Assembly: GCA_017303755.1 (NCBI GenBank) | Contig: JAFLBS010000005.1 | Location: 241,748-305,747 of the forward strand | Length of the DNA stretch: 64,000 nt | Source of the DNA: Flavobacteriales bacterium | GTDB lineage: Bacteria; Bacteroidota; Bacteroidia; Flavobacteriales; Flavobacteriaceae | Direction: 5' to 3' | In this document: in pieces, positions 26,928-36,078 of the stretch | How the letters are laid out: every line of letters starts with the position of its first letter | Position numbering within the stretch: the first letter of the stretch is position 1 | Notes under the pieces: generated by a model | The model's database searches: none | The model's input: only the letters and a program-made list of their open reading frames with translations | What the model was told of the DNA's origin: nothing | Made by a program: the position numbers and the translations under genes

Positions 26928-27557
26928 ATGATATTCAAAATCATTTTAATTCTGCACATTATTTCGGGTTCAACTGGACTTCTTTTAGGAACGTTTATTT
27001 TACTACGAAAAAAAGGAGATCAACTGCATCGAAATATTGGAAAGATATTTACCATAGCGATGGTGTCAACCGGGTTGTGCGCCTTTTATTTGTCGGTGGT
27101 TCACCCCAATTTATTTCTGTTCATTGTAGGTGTTTTTACTATTTACTTATCCATTTCGGGTTACCGAATGATTCAATTAAAAAAAGCACATGAAGGTCAG
27201 AAACCTCAACTATTTGACACCATTTTGACCTTTGCAATGGTGATTTGCAGTATCATTTTCTTTTATATTGCGTGTAAATACCTTGTAGCAAAAGAACTTT
27301 TTGGATTGGTTTTTGCTCTATTCGGATTGGTAAGCTTACGGTTGTGTTATACCGAATATAAAGTATACATAGGAAAAATAACGGATAAAAAATACTGGTT
27401 AAAAAACCATATTGGCCGAATGACTGGAACTTATATCGCAGCTTTTACGGCATTTTTGGTAGTCAACAACACCTTTCTTCCTCCTATTTTGGCGTGGAGT
27501 TTACCTGGAATTATAGGTGGAATATTCATCTCAAGAACCATTAAAAAACTAAATTAA
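26928..27557 (+). CDS. DUF2306-like membrane protein
   Basis: A 209-aa protein with about six hydrophobic segments. The pattern ILHIISGSTGLLLGTFILLRKKGDQLHRNIGKIF, with His and Arg/Lys at the membrane border, then KNHIGRMTGTYIAAFTAFLVVN, resembles DUF2306 proteins. Function unknown; in other bacteria relatives were proposed to be haem- or quinone-linked, but no such evidence is visible here. The aspartyl-protease gene starts 3 bp after its stop, so they are likely co-transcribed. Confidence 0.7.
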   Translation: MIFKIILILHIISGSTGLLLGTFILLRKKGDQLHRNIGKIFTIAMVSTGLCAFYLSVVHPNLFLFIVGVFTIYLSISGYRMIQLKKAHEGQKPQLFDTILTFAMVICSIIFFYIACKYLVAKELFGLVFALFGLVSLRLCYTEYKVYIGKITDKKYWLKNHIGRMTGTYIAAFTAFLVVNNTFLPPILAWSLPGIIGGIFISRTIKKLN

Positions 27558-27560
27558 AGC

Positions 27561-28700
27561 ATGAAAAAACAACTACTTACACTGATTATTATTTTTACTG
27601 GAATAGTTATTCAAGCCCAAGAAGTCGCTGTAGATGCGATTCCATTCTCACTACAATCCTCATTATTAGTTTTCAAAGGAAAAATCAATGGTATTGAAAC
27701 CAATTTTGCCTTGGATACTGGAGCAGGAACAAATGTCATCACAACCAATCAATCCGAACGAAGTGGAGTAAAACCATCAAAGAAAGTTACAGTAAATGAC
27801 AGTAATGATAACAAAAGTAAAATCAGTAAAGCCAAAATAGATGAGTTACAAATTGGCTCACAAACTATAAAAAATTCTAAATGTGTAGTATTTGATATGC
27901 CGCTTTTATCCTGTAATGATTACTTTTTATTGGGTGCGAATGTCATCAATCAACTCAACTGGAAAATTGATTTTGAAAACAATGTTCTATACGTTTCTAA
28001 AAATGCTTTTGAACCTTCATCTGAGATGGTTGAAATGAAGGTAAAACACATAAAATTCAGACACTTTACCGATTTTAAAATTCAAGATTTAAACATTACT
28101 AATTGTTTGATAGATACTGGATATAATGATTTTTTTGAGGCATCTGTTGAAGATTCCAATTTCACTCAATTAAAAAACAAACACGAAGAGTTGGTCATTT
28201 CTGGCAAAGATTTCTCAATGGGATTAACGAGTATGTCAAGTGCTGACAATTTCTCTTTTAGTTTTGATGGCTTACAGATTGCCAATACCACTTTTGACGA
28301 TGTAAGAATTGATATGAAACAAAACACCCAAAACAAAATAGGCATTAAATTCTTTTCAACGCTTACCAAAGTTCTAATTATGAACAACCACAACTCTAAA
28401 TATCATCTTTTACTCTCCAACAAACCCGTATCGCTATTAATGAGTTTTGATGCAGATTATCATTTGAAAAATGGAAAGTTACTGATTGTAGGGAAAACAT
28501 TTAATGCAGAAAGTTCAGCTTCTGATTTAGAATTTGATGAAGAAATCAAATCGGTTGATGGAAAATCGGTTACTGACTTTAAAGATGAATGCGAATTTTT
28601 GCTTTGGAAATTTGAAAACCGCCACAAAAAAGAAATTGAAATTGAAAAATTAAACGGTCAAAAAATAATCATAAAAAAACAATTACTTAAAACGAATTAA
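27561..28700 (+). CDS. Retropepsin-like aspartyl protease with PDZ domain
   Basis: A 379-aa exported protein (signal MKKQLLTLIIIFTGIVIQAQ). Two retropepsin-type half domains are visible: FALDTGAGTNVI with the catalytic Asp near 57 and CLIDTGYNDFFEAS near 175. The second site has DTG followed by Y-N instead of A/S, so its activity is uncertain. The C-terminal ~90 residues (ESSASDLEFDEEIKSVDGKSVTDFKDECEFLLW) form a PDZ-like domain. Such proteins are periplasmic in Bacteroidota; substrates are unknown. Confidence 0.8.
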   Translation: MKKQLLTLIIIFTGIVIQAQEVAVDAIPFSLQSSLLVFKGKINGIETNFALDTGAGTNVITTNQSERSGVKPSKKVTVNDSNDNKSKISKAKIDELQIGSQTIKNSKCVVFDMPLLSCNDYFLLGANVINQLNWKIDFENNVLYVSKNAFEPSSEMVEMKVKHIKFRHFTDFKIQDLNITNCLIDTGYNDFFEASVEDSNFTQLKNKHEELVISGKDFSMGLTSMSSADNFSFSFDGLQIANTTFDDVRIDMKQNTQNKIGIKFFSTLTKVLIMNNHNSKYHLLLSNKPVSLLMSFDADYHLKNGKLLIVGKTFNAESSASDLEFDEEIKSVDGKSVTDFKDECEFLLWKFENRHKKEIEIEKLNGQKIIIKKQLLKTN

Positions 28701-28741
28701 TCAATTATCTTTAGACCTTTAGTGTTTCATTTACCACTATT

Positions 28742-29443
28742 ATGTACGTTAAAAATCAAAACAGTACGCTTCCCGAAGATCCAAATACCATTATTTGGAA
28801 ATACCTTGATTTGTCTAAGTTTTTAGATTTATTGCTTTCGCGAAAGTTATTCTTATCGCGTTCAGACAAATTTGAAGATCAATACGAAGGCACTTTTAGC
28901 GAACCTACTTTTGAAGAGATCAAACGACTTTCTGAGAATAATCCTGAGTTTTTATCGTATTACAAATCGCATCGTGAAAAAGTAGTTGTGAGTAGTTGGC
29001 ACATTAATGAATATGAGTCGTTTGCTATGTGGCAAATTTTCACTCAAAACAGTGAAGGCTTAGCTATTCAATCCACTATTGGTAGGCTTCAAAAAGCGTT
29101 GGAAGTTGAAAAAGACACACAACAATACATTGGAGAAGTCAATTACATCGATTACAAAAAAGAATACATTCCGTTTGAAGACACGTTCTTCCCTTTCCTA
29201 TTTAAGCGAAAAAGTTTTCAGTACGAACGAGAAGTACGTGTTTTATCCGATTTATCCGATCAACAAATCAAGATCAACGACGGAATCAAGATTGACATCG
29301 ACATCAAACAACTCATTGAAAAAATCTACATTCATCCCAAATCGGAAAACTGGTATAAAAAATTAGTCATCGAATTGGTATCGAAATTAGGGTTTGATTT
29401 TGAAATTGAAAAATCGGATTTGGAAAGTGATATTTTAATTTAA
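28742..29443 (+). CDS. DUF2971 domain protein
   Basis: A 233-aa soluble protein with the DUF2971 pattern: WKYLDLSKFLDLLLSRKLFLSRSDKFEDQYEGTF, then VSSWHINEYESFAMWQIFTQNSEGLAIQST and SFQYEREVRVL. The family is widespread, often in defence or accessory gene neighbourhoods, but has no proven function. The neighbours here (aspartyl protease before, AraC regulator after) do not suggest a defence locus. Confidence 0.85.
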   Translation: MYVKNQNSTLPEDPNTIIWKYLDLSKFLDLLLSRKLFLSRSDKFEDQYEGTFSEPTFEEIKRLSENNPEFLSYYKSHREKVVVSSWHINEYESFAMWQIFTQNSEGLAIQSTIGRLQKALEVEKDTQQYIGEVNYIDYKKEYIPFEDTFFPFLFKRKSFQYEREVRVLSDLSDQQIKINDGIKIDIDIKQLIEKIYIHPKSENWYKKLVIELVSKLGFDFEIEKSDLESDILI

Positions 29444-29525
29444 TTGTTCGATATAATTCTACATTATAAAAAAACAACAATGTTAAGTAATTTCTTATAT
29501 TTACTGAGTTATTTATTCTGAGTAA

Positions 29526-30347
29526 GTGGAACTAAAATTTTATAAACCTAAAAACGAAATTCTAAGCAACTTCATTGAGGGTTACTATTTCTTGACTCAA
29601 AAAGAAACAGACGCAAGTGTAGAATATTTGACTTTTCCAAACAACTACAGCATCATTTCTGTATACCAAAATACAGAAATAATTTTCTCAGAAAATCAAG
29701 CAATTTTAAGAGGAAAAGAAGGTAATCCGTTTGAATCGGATTTAATTTGTCACTATAAAAAACCTATTAAAGTAATATGCGAAGGGAGTTTAAACGAAAT
29801 CACCTTTTACTTCAAGCCTTTAGGTTTAAATGCTTTTTTAAACCAACCGTTGTGTCATTATACCAATGACTTTTTCTCTAGTTTTATTCCTTATGATGAT
29901 TATAAGTCAACTATGACTGCCGCGCTAAACGAAACTGATTATGAAAAAAGAGGAATACTCATTGAAAACTATTGGCTATCCAAACTAATTGGCTTTGATC
30001 ATCCTTTTTTAAAAAATCTAATCATTGACATCCAAAAAGAGTTCTCAATTTCTGAGTTGGCTGAGAAATATGGTACTTCTCGCCAGAATTTAAACAAGCA
30101 TTTTGAGTCCAACTTATGCAAATCGCCTTCCGATTTTAAAAAAATCCATCGTTTCAGAGAAGCATTGAAATCTCATATGAAAAAAAACTCCAAAGACAAT
30201 TTAACTTCATTGAGTTATGACATGCTATTTTATGATCAATCACACCTTATTAAAGACTTTAAATCATTGACTGGTTTAACACCTAAAAAATTCTTCAACA
30301 ACATTTCACCTCAAGAAGACGGACAAATTAATTGGTTGTTTGTTTAA
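29526..30347 (+). CDS. AraC-family transcriptional regulator
   Basis: A 273-aa regulator with GTG start at 29526. Residues 1-160 form a sensor or dimerisation domain of the type seen with DUF6597-like N-termini (YKPKNEILSNFIEGYYFLTQ). The C-terminal helix-turn-helix begins ISELAEKYGTSRQNLNKHFESNLCKSPSDFKKIHRFR and ends with the AraC signature LSYDMLFYDQSHLIKDFKSLTGLTPKKF. The target is unknown; no divergent gene lies next to it. Confidence 0.9.
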   Translation: MELKFYKPKNEILSNFIEGYYFLTQKETDASVEYLTFPNNYSIISVYQNTEIIFSENQAILRGKEGNPFESDLICHYKKPIKVICEGSLNEITFYFKPLGLNAFLNQPLCHYTNDFFSSFIPYDDYKSTMTAALNETDYEKRGILIENYWLSKLIGFDHPFLKNLIIDIQKEFSISELAEKYGTSRQNLNKHFESNLCKSPSDFKKIHRFREALKSHMKKNSKDNLTSLSYDMLFYDQSHLIKDFKSLTGLTPKKFFNNISPQEDGQINWLFV

Positions 30348-30416
30348 GGTTACATTTTTACAATTTTTTGATTTTTATATTGACTTATTTTACTAAAAAA
30401 TAACACACACAAAGCT

Positions 30417-30482
30417 ATGGTCAATCTAATCGTAAAAATCGTTGTTGCAACACTATCTTTTATTATAGTTTGCTTGTTTTAG
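30417..30482 (+). CDS. Possible 21-aa hydrophobic peptide
   Basis: An ATG at 30417 opens MVNLIVKIVVATLSFIIVCLF, a single membrane-spanning segment with one lysine, followed by TAG. It sits in the 293-bp gap after the AraC gene, with no promoter or ribosome-site evidence. Small inner-membrane peptides do occur, but a chance ORF of this size is also common in AT-rich DNA. Confidence 0.2.
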   Translation: MVNLIVKIVVATLSFIIVCLF

Positions 30483-30640
30483 TGAAACAATTAGTATCCT
30501 GTTTTCAATCATCAATCAAATTACTATTTTTATTTGTAAAGAATAGTTGACGTTAATTTCTTTTGCGTTAGCTATTTTATTACATATCAAATTTGCCCTA
30601 ATCAAAGAAAATAGTACTTTCGTAAGAAATTGATTTATAC

Positions 30641-31384
30641 ATGCACCAAGAACTTTGTAAAAACTGTACGCACATTTATCAAGGAAAATTTTGTCCAAAC
30701 TGTGGGCAAAAAGCTGCTACTCATGAAATTGATTTTAACTTTGTGATGCACGAAGTTCCACACTCGGCATTTCACTTAAGCAAAGGAATTTTCTATACCA
30801 TTAAAGAATTGTTTACTCGACCAGGAAAAACAATTAGAGAGTATTTCGAAGGCAAGCGCATCAATCATTTTCCACCATTGACGTACTTGCTAATTATCAC
30901 TTCGTTATTTGTATTTGTTAAAAGTCTTCAAATTGCATTTAATTTTAGAGAAATAAAGAAAGAGAACACAAGCGAACTCAATCAGTTCATCGATAAAAAC
31001 TTCATACTTGTTTTGTTAATAATGATTCCGGTATATGCGCTAGTTTACAAATTGTTCCATCTAAAATTCAAATACAATTATTGGCAATTATTAGTAGCAC
31101 AAACCTTTATCATTGCGCATATATTTCTAATTATGTTGATACCGCAATTGCTGTTTTTCTTTTTTCCAGAAACAAGAAATCTATTCAAAGGTTATTTTTT
31201 ATTAATAACAGCAGTATTCCAAATTTTTACGTATTATCAATTATTTAACGATTCACGCACTATAAAAATCAGGTTACTAATTAGAGAACTCATTTGCTAT
31301 GCAGTAGCCACAATAATCGCCATTGTTTTTACCGTATTTCTATTGGGAGTTATTACTGAAATAACTAAATTTATGCATCATTAA
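30641..31384 (+). CDS. DUF3667 membrane protein with zinc ribbon (paralogue 1)
   Basis: A 247-aa protein. The N-terminus MHQELCKNCTHIYQGKFCPNCGQK is a four-cysteine zinc ribbon, followed by a conserved amphipathic stretch (FSKGIFYTIKELFTRPGKTIREYFEGKR-like) that marks DUF3667. About four to five membrane helices follow. It is 9 bp upstream of a close paralogue, so the pair is an operon that arose by tandem duplication. The function of DUF3667 is not known. Confidence 0.87.
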   Translation: MHQELCKNCTHIYQGKFCPNCGQKAATHEIDFNFVMHEVPHSAFHLSKGIFYTIKELFTRPGKTIREYFEGKRINHFPPLTYLLIITSLFVFVKSLQIAFNFREIKKENTSELNQFIDKNFILVLLIMIPVYALVYKLFHLKFKYNYWQLLVAQTFIIAHIFLIMLIPQLLFFFFPETRNLFKGYFLLITAVFQIFTYYQLFNDSRTIKIRLLIRELICYAVATIIAIVFTVFLLGVITEITKFMHH

Positions 31385-31393
31385 TTCCACTTT

Positions 31394-32185
31394 ATGCAAC
31401 CACAACTTTGTAAAAATTGCGAACACGTTTTTCAGGGAAACTTTTGTTCCAATTGTGGACAAAAAACCAATACTGTTCGATTGAATTGGCATTATCTGCA
31501 AGATGAATTAAAATACACGTTTCTACACATCAACAAAGGTTTTTTGTATACCGCAAAGCAACTTTTTATTCGTCCAGGTGATACTGTAAGAGAGTTTTTG
31601 GAAGGAAAAAGAGTGCAACATTACAAACCCATTTTACTCTTATTTGTTCTAGCAGGTTTGAATGGATTGTTGATGCATTTTCTTCCAGTTGAAGAGTTTA
31701 TTTACAAACAAGGAAATAATGAAGAAGCTGCTCGTCAATTGAAAATTGGGAAAAATTTTTACGATTGGCTAACAAAAAATTATGCTCTTTATGAGTTACT
31801 AGTGCTTCCTTTTTATGCTTTATGTTCTTGGTTAGCCTTTAAAAAATTCGGTTATAATTATATCGAAAATATAATCATCAATTGTTTCGCTACTAGTCAG
31901 AGATTAATGATTGGTGTGCTTTTATTCCCGCTTCAGTACTTTTTGAGAAACACACCTTACTTTTTGGCGGTTAGTTTTTTAACCGTAATACCTACATTTG
32001 GATATACCATTTGGATGATCGTTCAACTGTACAAAAACCAAAACACAACAACTGTATTTCTAAGAATGCTTTTGTTTGTTTTTAATCTAAGCCTATTCTT
32101 TATCTTACTGCTACTAATTAGTATTGTGGCATTTGTTTTCTTGATCAAATTGGGTTATGTTGACAAATCCATTTTACTTGGTTAA
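31394..32185 (+). CDS. DUF3667 membrane protein with zinc ribbon (paralogue 2)
   Basis: A 263-aa paralogue of the preceding gene: ribbon MQPQLCKNCEHVFQGNFCSNCGQK, then LHINKGFLYTAKQLFIRPGDTVREFLEGKRVQHYKPI and several membrane helices. The two share the ribbon and the FxRPGxTxREfxEGKR motif but have diverged in the membrane part. Its stop overlaps the convergent lipoprotein gene's stop by 4 bp. Confidence 0.87.
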   Translation: MQPQLCKNCEHVFQGNFCSNCGQKTNTVRLNWHYLQDELKYTFLHINKGFLYTAKQLFIRPGDTVREFLEGKRVQHYKPILLLFVLAGLNGLLMHFLPVEEFIYKQGNNEEAARQLKIGKNFYDWLTKNYALYELLVLPFYALCSWLAFKKFGYNYIENIIINCFATSQRLMIGVLLFPLQYFLRNTPYFLAVSFLTVIPTFGYTIWMIVQLYKNQNTTTVFLRMLLFVFNLSLFFILLLLISIVAFVFLIKLGYVDKSILLG

Positions 32186-32886
32186 TTGGGATTGTATTCC
32201 TCAACTTTTAACTCTTTGGCAACTAAATCAACAAAATGATAATGTACTTTATCGTCTTTATCAAAAGCACCATTTTTGTTACTATCTTCGATGGTTCTGA
32301 AGTACAAACGATTTTGCGGCTCAATCATACTCCAATCAATAAGCTCTTGAAAATCAGCAGAAAGCTTTGTAAAATTATTTCCAGTTACATCGCTTAAGTA
32401 TAAATTTTTAATATCGCTGCTGTCTAATTTTCCGTCTTTATTCGAATCCATATCTTCTAAAACGTAGACCAAAAACTGTTTTTTACTTTTGTCTGCGAAT
32501 GATTTAAGATAAGTAACACGCTCAATCATCATCGGCTTATCAGTAAGCACTTTTAGTGAATCAGAACCAATTTGTTGAAACTTCAAATTCGATAAAAAAC
32601 CAGTAATCTCATATTCGCCATAATTGGAAACTCTAAAACTGTCTTTTCCTCCACCTTTCGAGTTGTTTCCAACACTGTACTCACCTATCGGATGAATCAA
32701 AACCGAAGTTCCTTCCATTTGTACAGGTAAATCAGAAACTAAAATCGTATTCACCTCATTAGTTTTTGGTTCTTCAGCAGTAACTTTAGTATCGTAATTT
32801 ACTTTTGGTTTTTTAGGCTCTTCTTCTTTACAACTAACAAAAAGTGTAATTACAGCAAGAACTATGTATTTTGATATGGTTTTCAT
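32182..32886 (-). CDS. Lipoprotein with EF-hand-like calcium motifs
   Basis: A 234-aa lipoprotein: MKTISKYIVLAVITLFVSC with the lipobox Cys at 19, then a charged linker (KEEEPKKPKVNYDTK). Two dockerin/EF-hand-type loops occur, DMDSNKDGKLDSSDI near residue 145 and DSNKNGAFDKDDKV near 205, which fit the D-x-[DN]-x-[DN]-G-x-[IL]-x-x-[DE] pattern. Calcium binding is inferred. It stands at the end of the reverse cluster, but a 35-bp gap to the next gene leaves operon membership open. Confidence 0.72.
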   Translation of the reverse strand: MKTISKYIVLAVITLFVSCKEEEPKKPKVNYDTKVTAEEPKTNEVNTILVSDLPVQMEGTSVLIHPIGEYSVGNNSKGGGKDSFRVSNYGEYEITGFLSNLKFQQIGSDSLKVLTDKPMMIERVTYLKSFADKSKKQFLVYVLEDMDSNKDGKLDSSDIKNLYLSDVTGNNFTKLSADFQELIDWSMIEPQNRLYFRTIEDSNKNGAFDKDDKVHYHFVDLVAKELKVEEYNPN

Positions 32887-32921
32887 TTCGAAGAATTTTA
32901 ATAATTATCAAAGATATGATT

Positions 32922-33587
32922 TTAAATGTAATTTTCTTTTCTATTTCGTTTTATGAACGCATAAATGTTGACCAATAATAATCCCACAAAAGCGACTAAA
33001 ATCAACTTATACCGCTTCAGATTGTTTATAAAAACCCGAAACTTCTCATCGGCTTCCAATTGGTCAAAATAGGCTCTATTACCGTCATAATTTCCACATG
33101 TAATCATTCTTATTGGCACCTTAATAGCAAGATTATTTTTTTCCTCTGGAATTACATACATATAAAATGAATTCTGGAAAATTTCATAGTTAGGAACATT
33201 TGATACGGCGAGTTGATCAATAAGACGAATAAACGTGTTGTAAGTAGATTCTTGAGTAAAGTTAAATTTTACTCCATTGATTGTATCCTTACCTTTCATA
33301 AACTGAAGCATTTTTTGGTTGGCTTCAGTTAATTTTTGCTCATCATTTTTACCATTAAAATTATAGGTAATATAATTGCGTTTGGGAACATATCCGAGAC
33401 CTTGATACCTACAATTACGATCGGGCTCAACATTAGTTATGTAACTCGAAATTGTAACACTAACACTACAATACTTTCTAAAACTCTTATTGCTACTAAA
33501 GTAATACAGACACAACAAAGGCAAAACGACCAAAGAAATCATTCCAGGAACATAAAAAAGCTTTCTATGTTTCTTCGCCATTTTCAT
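32922..33587 (-). CDS. Two-helix membrane protein of unknown function
   Basis: A 221-aa protein with one helix near the N-terminus (YVPGMISLVVLPLLCLYYF) and one near the C-terminus (LILVAFVGLLLVNIYAF); the ~145 residues between are probably periplasmic. The start at 33587 abuts the stop of the TonB-dependent receptor with no gap; an ATG at 33581 (MAKKHRKL) is equally possible. The position suggests a role with the receptor, for example anchoring or energy coupling, though it has no ExbD/TonB signature that I can recognise. Confidence 0.65.
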   Translation of the reverse strand: MKMAKKHRKLFYVPGMISLVVLPLLCLYYFSSNKSFRKYCSVSVTISSYITNVEPDRNCRYQGLGYVPKRNYITYNFNGKNDEQKLTEANQKMLQFMKGKDTINGVKFNFTQESTYNTFIRLIDQLAVSNVPNYEIFQNSFYMYVIPEEKNNLAIKVPIRMITCGNYDGNRAYFDQLEADEKFRVFINNLKRYKLILVAFVGLLLVNIYAFIKRNRKENYI

Positions 33588-36065
33588 TTACAATCGAGCA
33601 GTTAGTTTTAAGTTAAACACACGCGTAGTCATGTAATTCGGAATTCCGTATTGATTTTTGGTGTAGGCATCGCGAACCCAAGTGTTGGTTATTGCATTTT
33701 GATTATTGAACAAGTTGAAAATTTCAAAACCAAGTGATAAGTCTTTGAATTTTTTCAACCAATGTGAATCCGTGCGTTCTTTATTTTTCTCTGTAAACAC
33801 ATATGAAAACCCAACATCTGCTCTTCTATAATCACGCAAACGAGCTTGGTATTGATAGGCATCGGCATACGATGGAGAACCGCCAGGCAAGCCAGTGCTG
33901 TACACTAAATTCAAATATAATTTGAAATTAGGCAATGTTGGCATATAATCTTGAAAAAGGATTCCGAATTTTAATCGTTGATCGGTTGGACGTGCAATAA
34001 AACCTCTATTATCCTGATTTTCTTCGGTTTTCAGATACCCAAAACTAAACCACGATTCAGTTCCAGGAACAAATTCTCCATTCAATCGCATATCAAATCC
34101 ATAGGCATACGCTTCAGCATCGTTATTGGCACGATAGCGAATTCTGACATTCTCTACTGTATACGTATTTACATCGCTCATCGTTTTGTAGTACGCTTCG
34201 GTAACAAACTTAAACGGTCGTTTCCACATTTTAAAATTATAATCGGCTCCAGCCACAAAATGAATCGATTGTTGCGCTTTTACATCCGGATTGACCACTC
34301 CATCTTCATCTCTTAATTCACGGTAAAATGGTGGTTGATAGTACAATCCAGTTGCCAATCGGTACACTACACTATGATCGCCTTCAAATTTTGGCTTCAA
34401 TGCCAATTGCAAACGCGGTGAAAAGACGATTTGGTTTTTACCATCCGCAATTTTATCGCCAGTTACTTGCCAATTGTGTGCACGAACTCCGAAATTAATC
34501 CAAAACTCACTTTCTCTAATGTAAGTTTTAGTGTTTGATTGAATGAATCCAGAGAAACGGTTGATATCAACAAAATTAGTAGCTCGAACATTTTTAAAAG
34601 GAACCAACGGACCAACATAAGGATTATAAGGTTGGTCGTTTACAGGCAGGTCAATGATTGGCGGATTAATAGAAAATCCAGCCGAGTCAATCACTTCCCA
34701 CTCTACTATACGATCGCGAATGTTTTCACGAGTGTATTTGATTCCCCAATCAATTTGGAATTTCTTTTTGGCATTGTGACTTCCTTTGATTTCAGCATTT
34801 ACAATCACCGCATCCAAATCGTTTCGAGCGTGATTCAATTGCGAACCGATTCCGCGATTAAAAGTTACATCACCAAATGTTTCAGAACCAATATTCGAAT
34901 CGACTTCACCCAAAAAGTAAGCCGCATCAATGTCGTAATATTCTTGTTCTTGTGTATGATAAGCCGAAGTTATTAATTTATAACTACTGTTTTCTGTTGC
35001 AGTGAATGTCGTTTTAAAAGCACCAAAAAGTGTACGGTATTTGTCGTTTTCTTGACCTTCGTAAAAAATCTGAAGCGCAATTGGTTCGTTTAACGTTCCG
35101 AAATTAGTTTGACGCGTCAACGGTTGGTAATTGTATTTGTTTTGAGAAATATTTCCTAAAAAACTAAAATTCCATTTTTCATTCAACGCATAATTTACAT
35201 TGGTTTGAACATCGATGAACGTTGGTCTGAAATTGGTTTCCGTTTCTTTACTATTCACTAAAAGCGAATTATCACGGTAACGAACTCCGGTGATTGCCGA
35301 CCATTTTTGGTTTTTCGAAGCCAAGTCAACGGTAGCGCTTCCGCCTAATAAACTGGCTTCAAAAGCGGCACCGAATTTCTTTGGTTTTCTATAGGTAATA
35401 TCCAAAACAGATGATAATTTATCGCCGTATTTGGCTTGAAAACCACCAGCAGAAAAATCTACACTCTGAATCATGTCTGAATTGGTAAAACTCAAACCTT
35501 CTTGTTGACCTGATCGAATGAGAAACGGACGGTAAATTTCGACTTCATTCACATAGACTAAATTCTCGTCGTAATTTCCACCACGAACGGTGTATTGCGA
35601 ACTTAAATCGTCGTTTCCTCCAGTTCCACCTAAAAGTTTGATTACATTTTCAACACCCGCATTTAAACCCGGAATTTTTTGGATGGTTTCGGGTTCTAAA
35701 GATGTAATTCCTTGAACACTTTTTCTATTACTTGTAATAACAACATCATCCAATTGTTCGGCATTTGTGTTCATCACTGGATTATACTCAAGTATTTCGC
35801 CGGATTTTAATTGAAATTTAGCAATAATTTTCTTTTGAGTAATGTGAGTAAAAACAATAACCACTTCTTTATCTGATGGAATTTGAATGATATACGAACC
35901 GTCTTTATTGGAAGAAACTGTTTTCCCTTCGCAGGTAATGTTGGCACCAGCAACAGGTTCTTTAAATTCGTCTGAAATAACTCCAACTACTTTGGCTGTT
36001 TGAGCCGTAATTACTGAGGTTACCATTAAAAATAAAGCAACCCAAACTATTTTAAATGTCTTCAA
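33588..36065 (-). CDS. TonB-dependent receptor
   Basis: An 825-aa outer-membrane receptor with a signal peptide (LFLMVTSVITAQ). A carboxypeptidase-regulatory-like domain (KVVGVISDEFKEPVAGANITCEGKTVSSNKDGSYII) precedes the plug (NAGVENVIKLLGG, SSQYTVRGGNYDENLVYVNEVEIYRPFL, GDKLSSVLDITYRKPKK). The barrel ends MTTRVFNLKLTARL. It is likely a nutrient-import channel or a related outer-membrane protein; no SusD gene follows. It lies 13 bp after the M23 peptidase in the same orientation. Confidence 0.9.
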   Translation of the reverse strand: MKTFKIVWVALFLMVTSVITAQTAKVVGVISDEFKEPVAGANITCEGKTVSSNKDGSYIIQIPSDKEVVIVFTHITQKKIIAKFQLKSGEILEYNPVMNTNAEQLDDVVITSNRKSVQGITSLEPETIQKIPGLNAGVENVIKLLGGTGGNDDLSSQYTVRGGNYDENLVYVNEVEIYRPFLIRSGQQEGLSFTNSDMIQSVDFSAGGFQAKYGDKLSSVLDITYRKPKKFGAAFEASLLGGSATVDLASKNQKWSAITGVRYRDNSLLVNSKETETNFRPTFIDVQTNVNYALNEKWNFSFLGNISQNKYNYQPLTRQTNFGTLNEPIALQIFYEGQENDKYRTLFGAFKTTFTATENSSYKLITSAYHTQEQEYYDIDAAYFLGEVDSNIGSETFGDVTFNRGIGSQLNHARNDLDAVIVNAEIKGSHNAKKKFQIDWGIKYTRENIRDRIVEWEVIDSAGFSINPPIIDLPVNDQPYNPYVGPLVPFKNVRATNFVDINRFSGFIQSNTKTYIRESEFWINFGVRAHNWQVTGDKIADGKNQIVFSPRLQLALKPKFEGDHSVVYRLATGLYYQPPFYRELRDEDGVVNPDVKAQQSIHFVAGADYNFKMWKRPFKFVTEAYYKTMSDVNTYTVENVRIRYRANNDAEAYAYGFDMRLNGEFVPGTESWFSFGYLKTEENQDNRGFIARPTDQRLKFGILFQDYMPTLPNFKLYLNLVYSTGLPGGSPSYADAYQYQARLRDYRRADVGFSYVFTEKNKERTDSHWLKKFKDLSLGFEIFNLFNNQNAITNTWVRDAYTKNQYGIPNYMTTRVFNLKLTARL

Positions 36066-36078
36066 TTGTATCTATTTA

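Noticed and set aside
28742-29443. Defence island around the DUF2971 gene
   Set aside because: No nuclease, toxin, helicase or phage gene is adjacent; the neighbours are a protease and an AraC regulator.
33978-34976. Two plus-strand ORFs of 112 and 145 aa
   Set aside because: Antisense to the TonB-dependent receptor; composition is that of reversed barrel codons.
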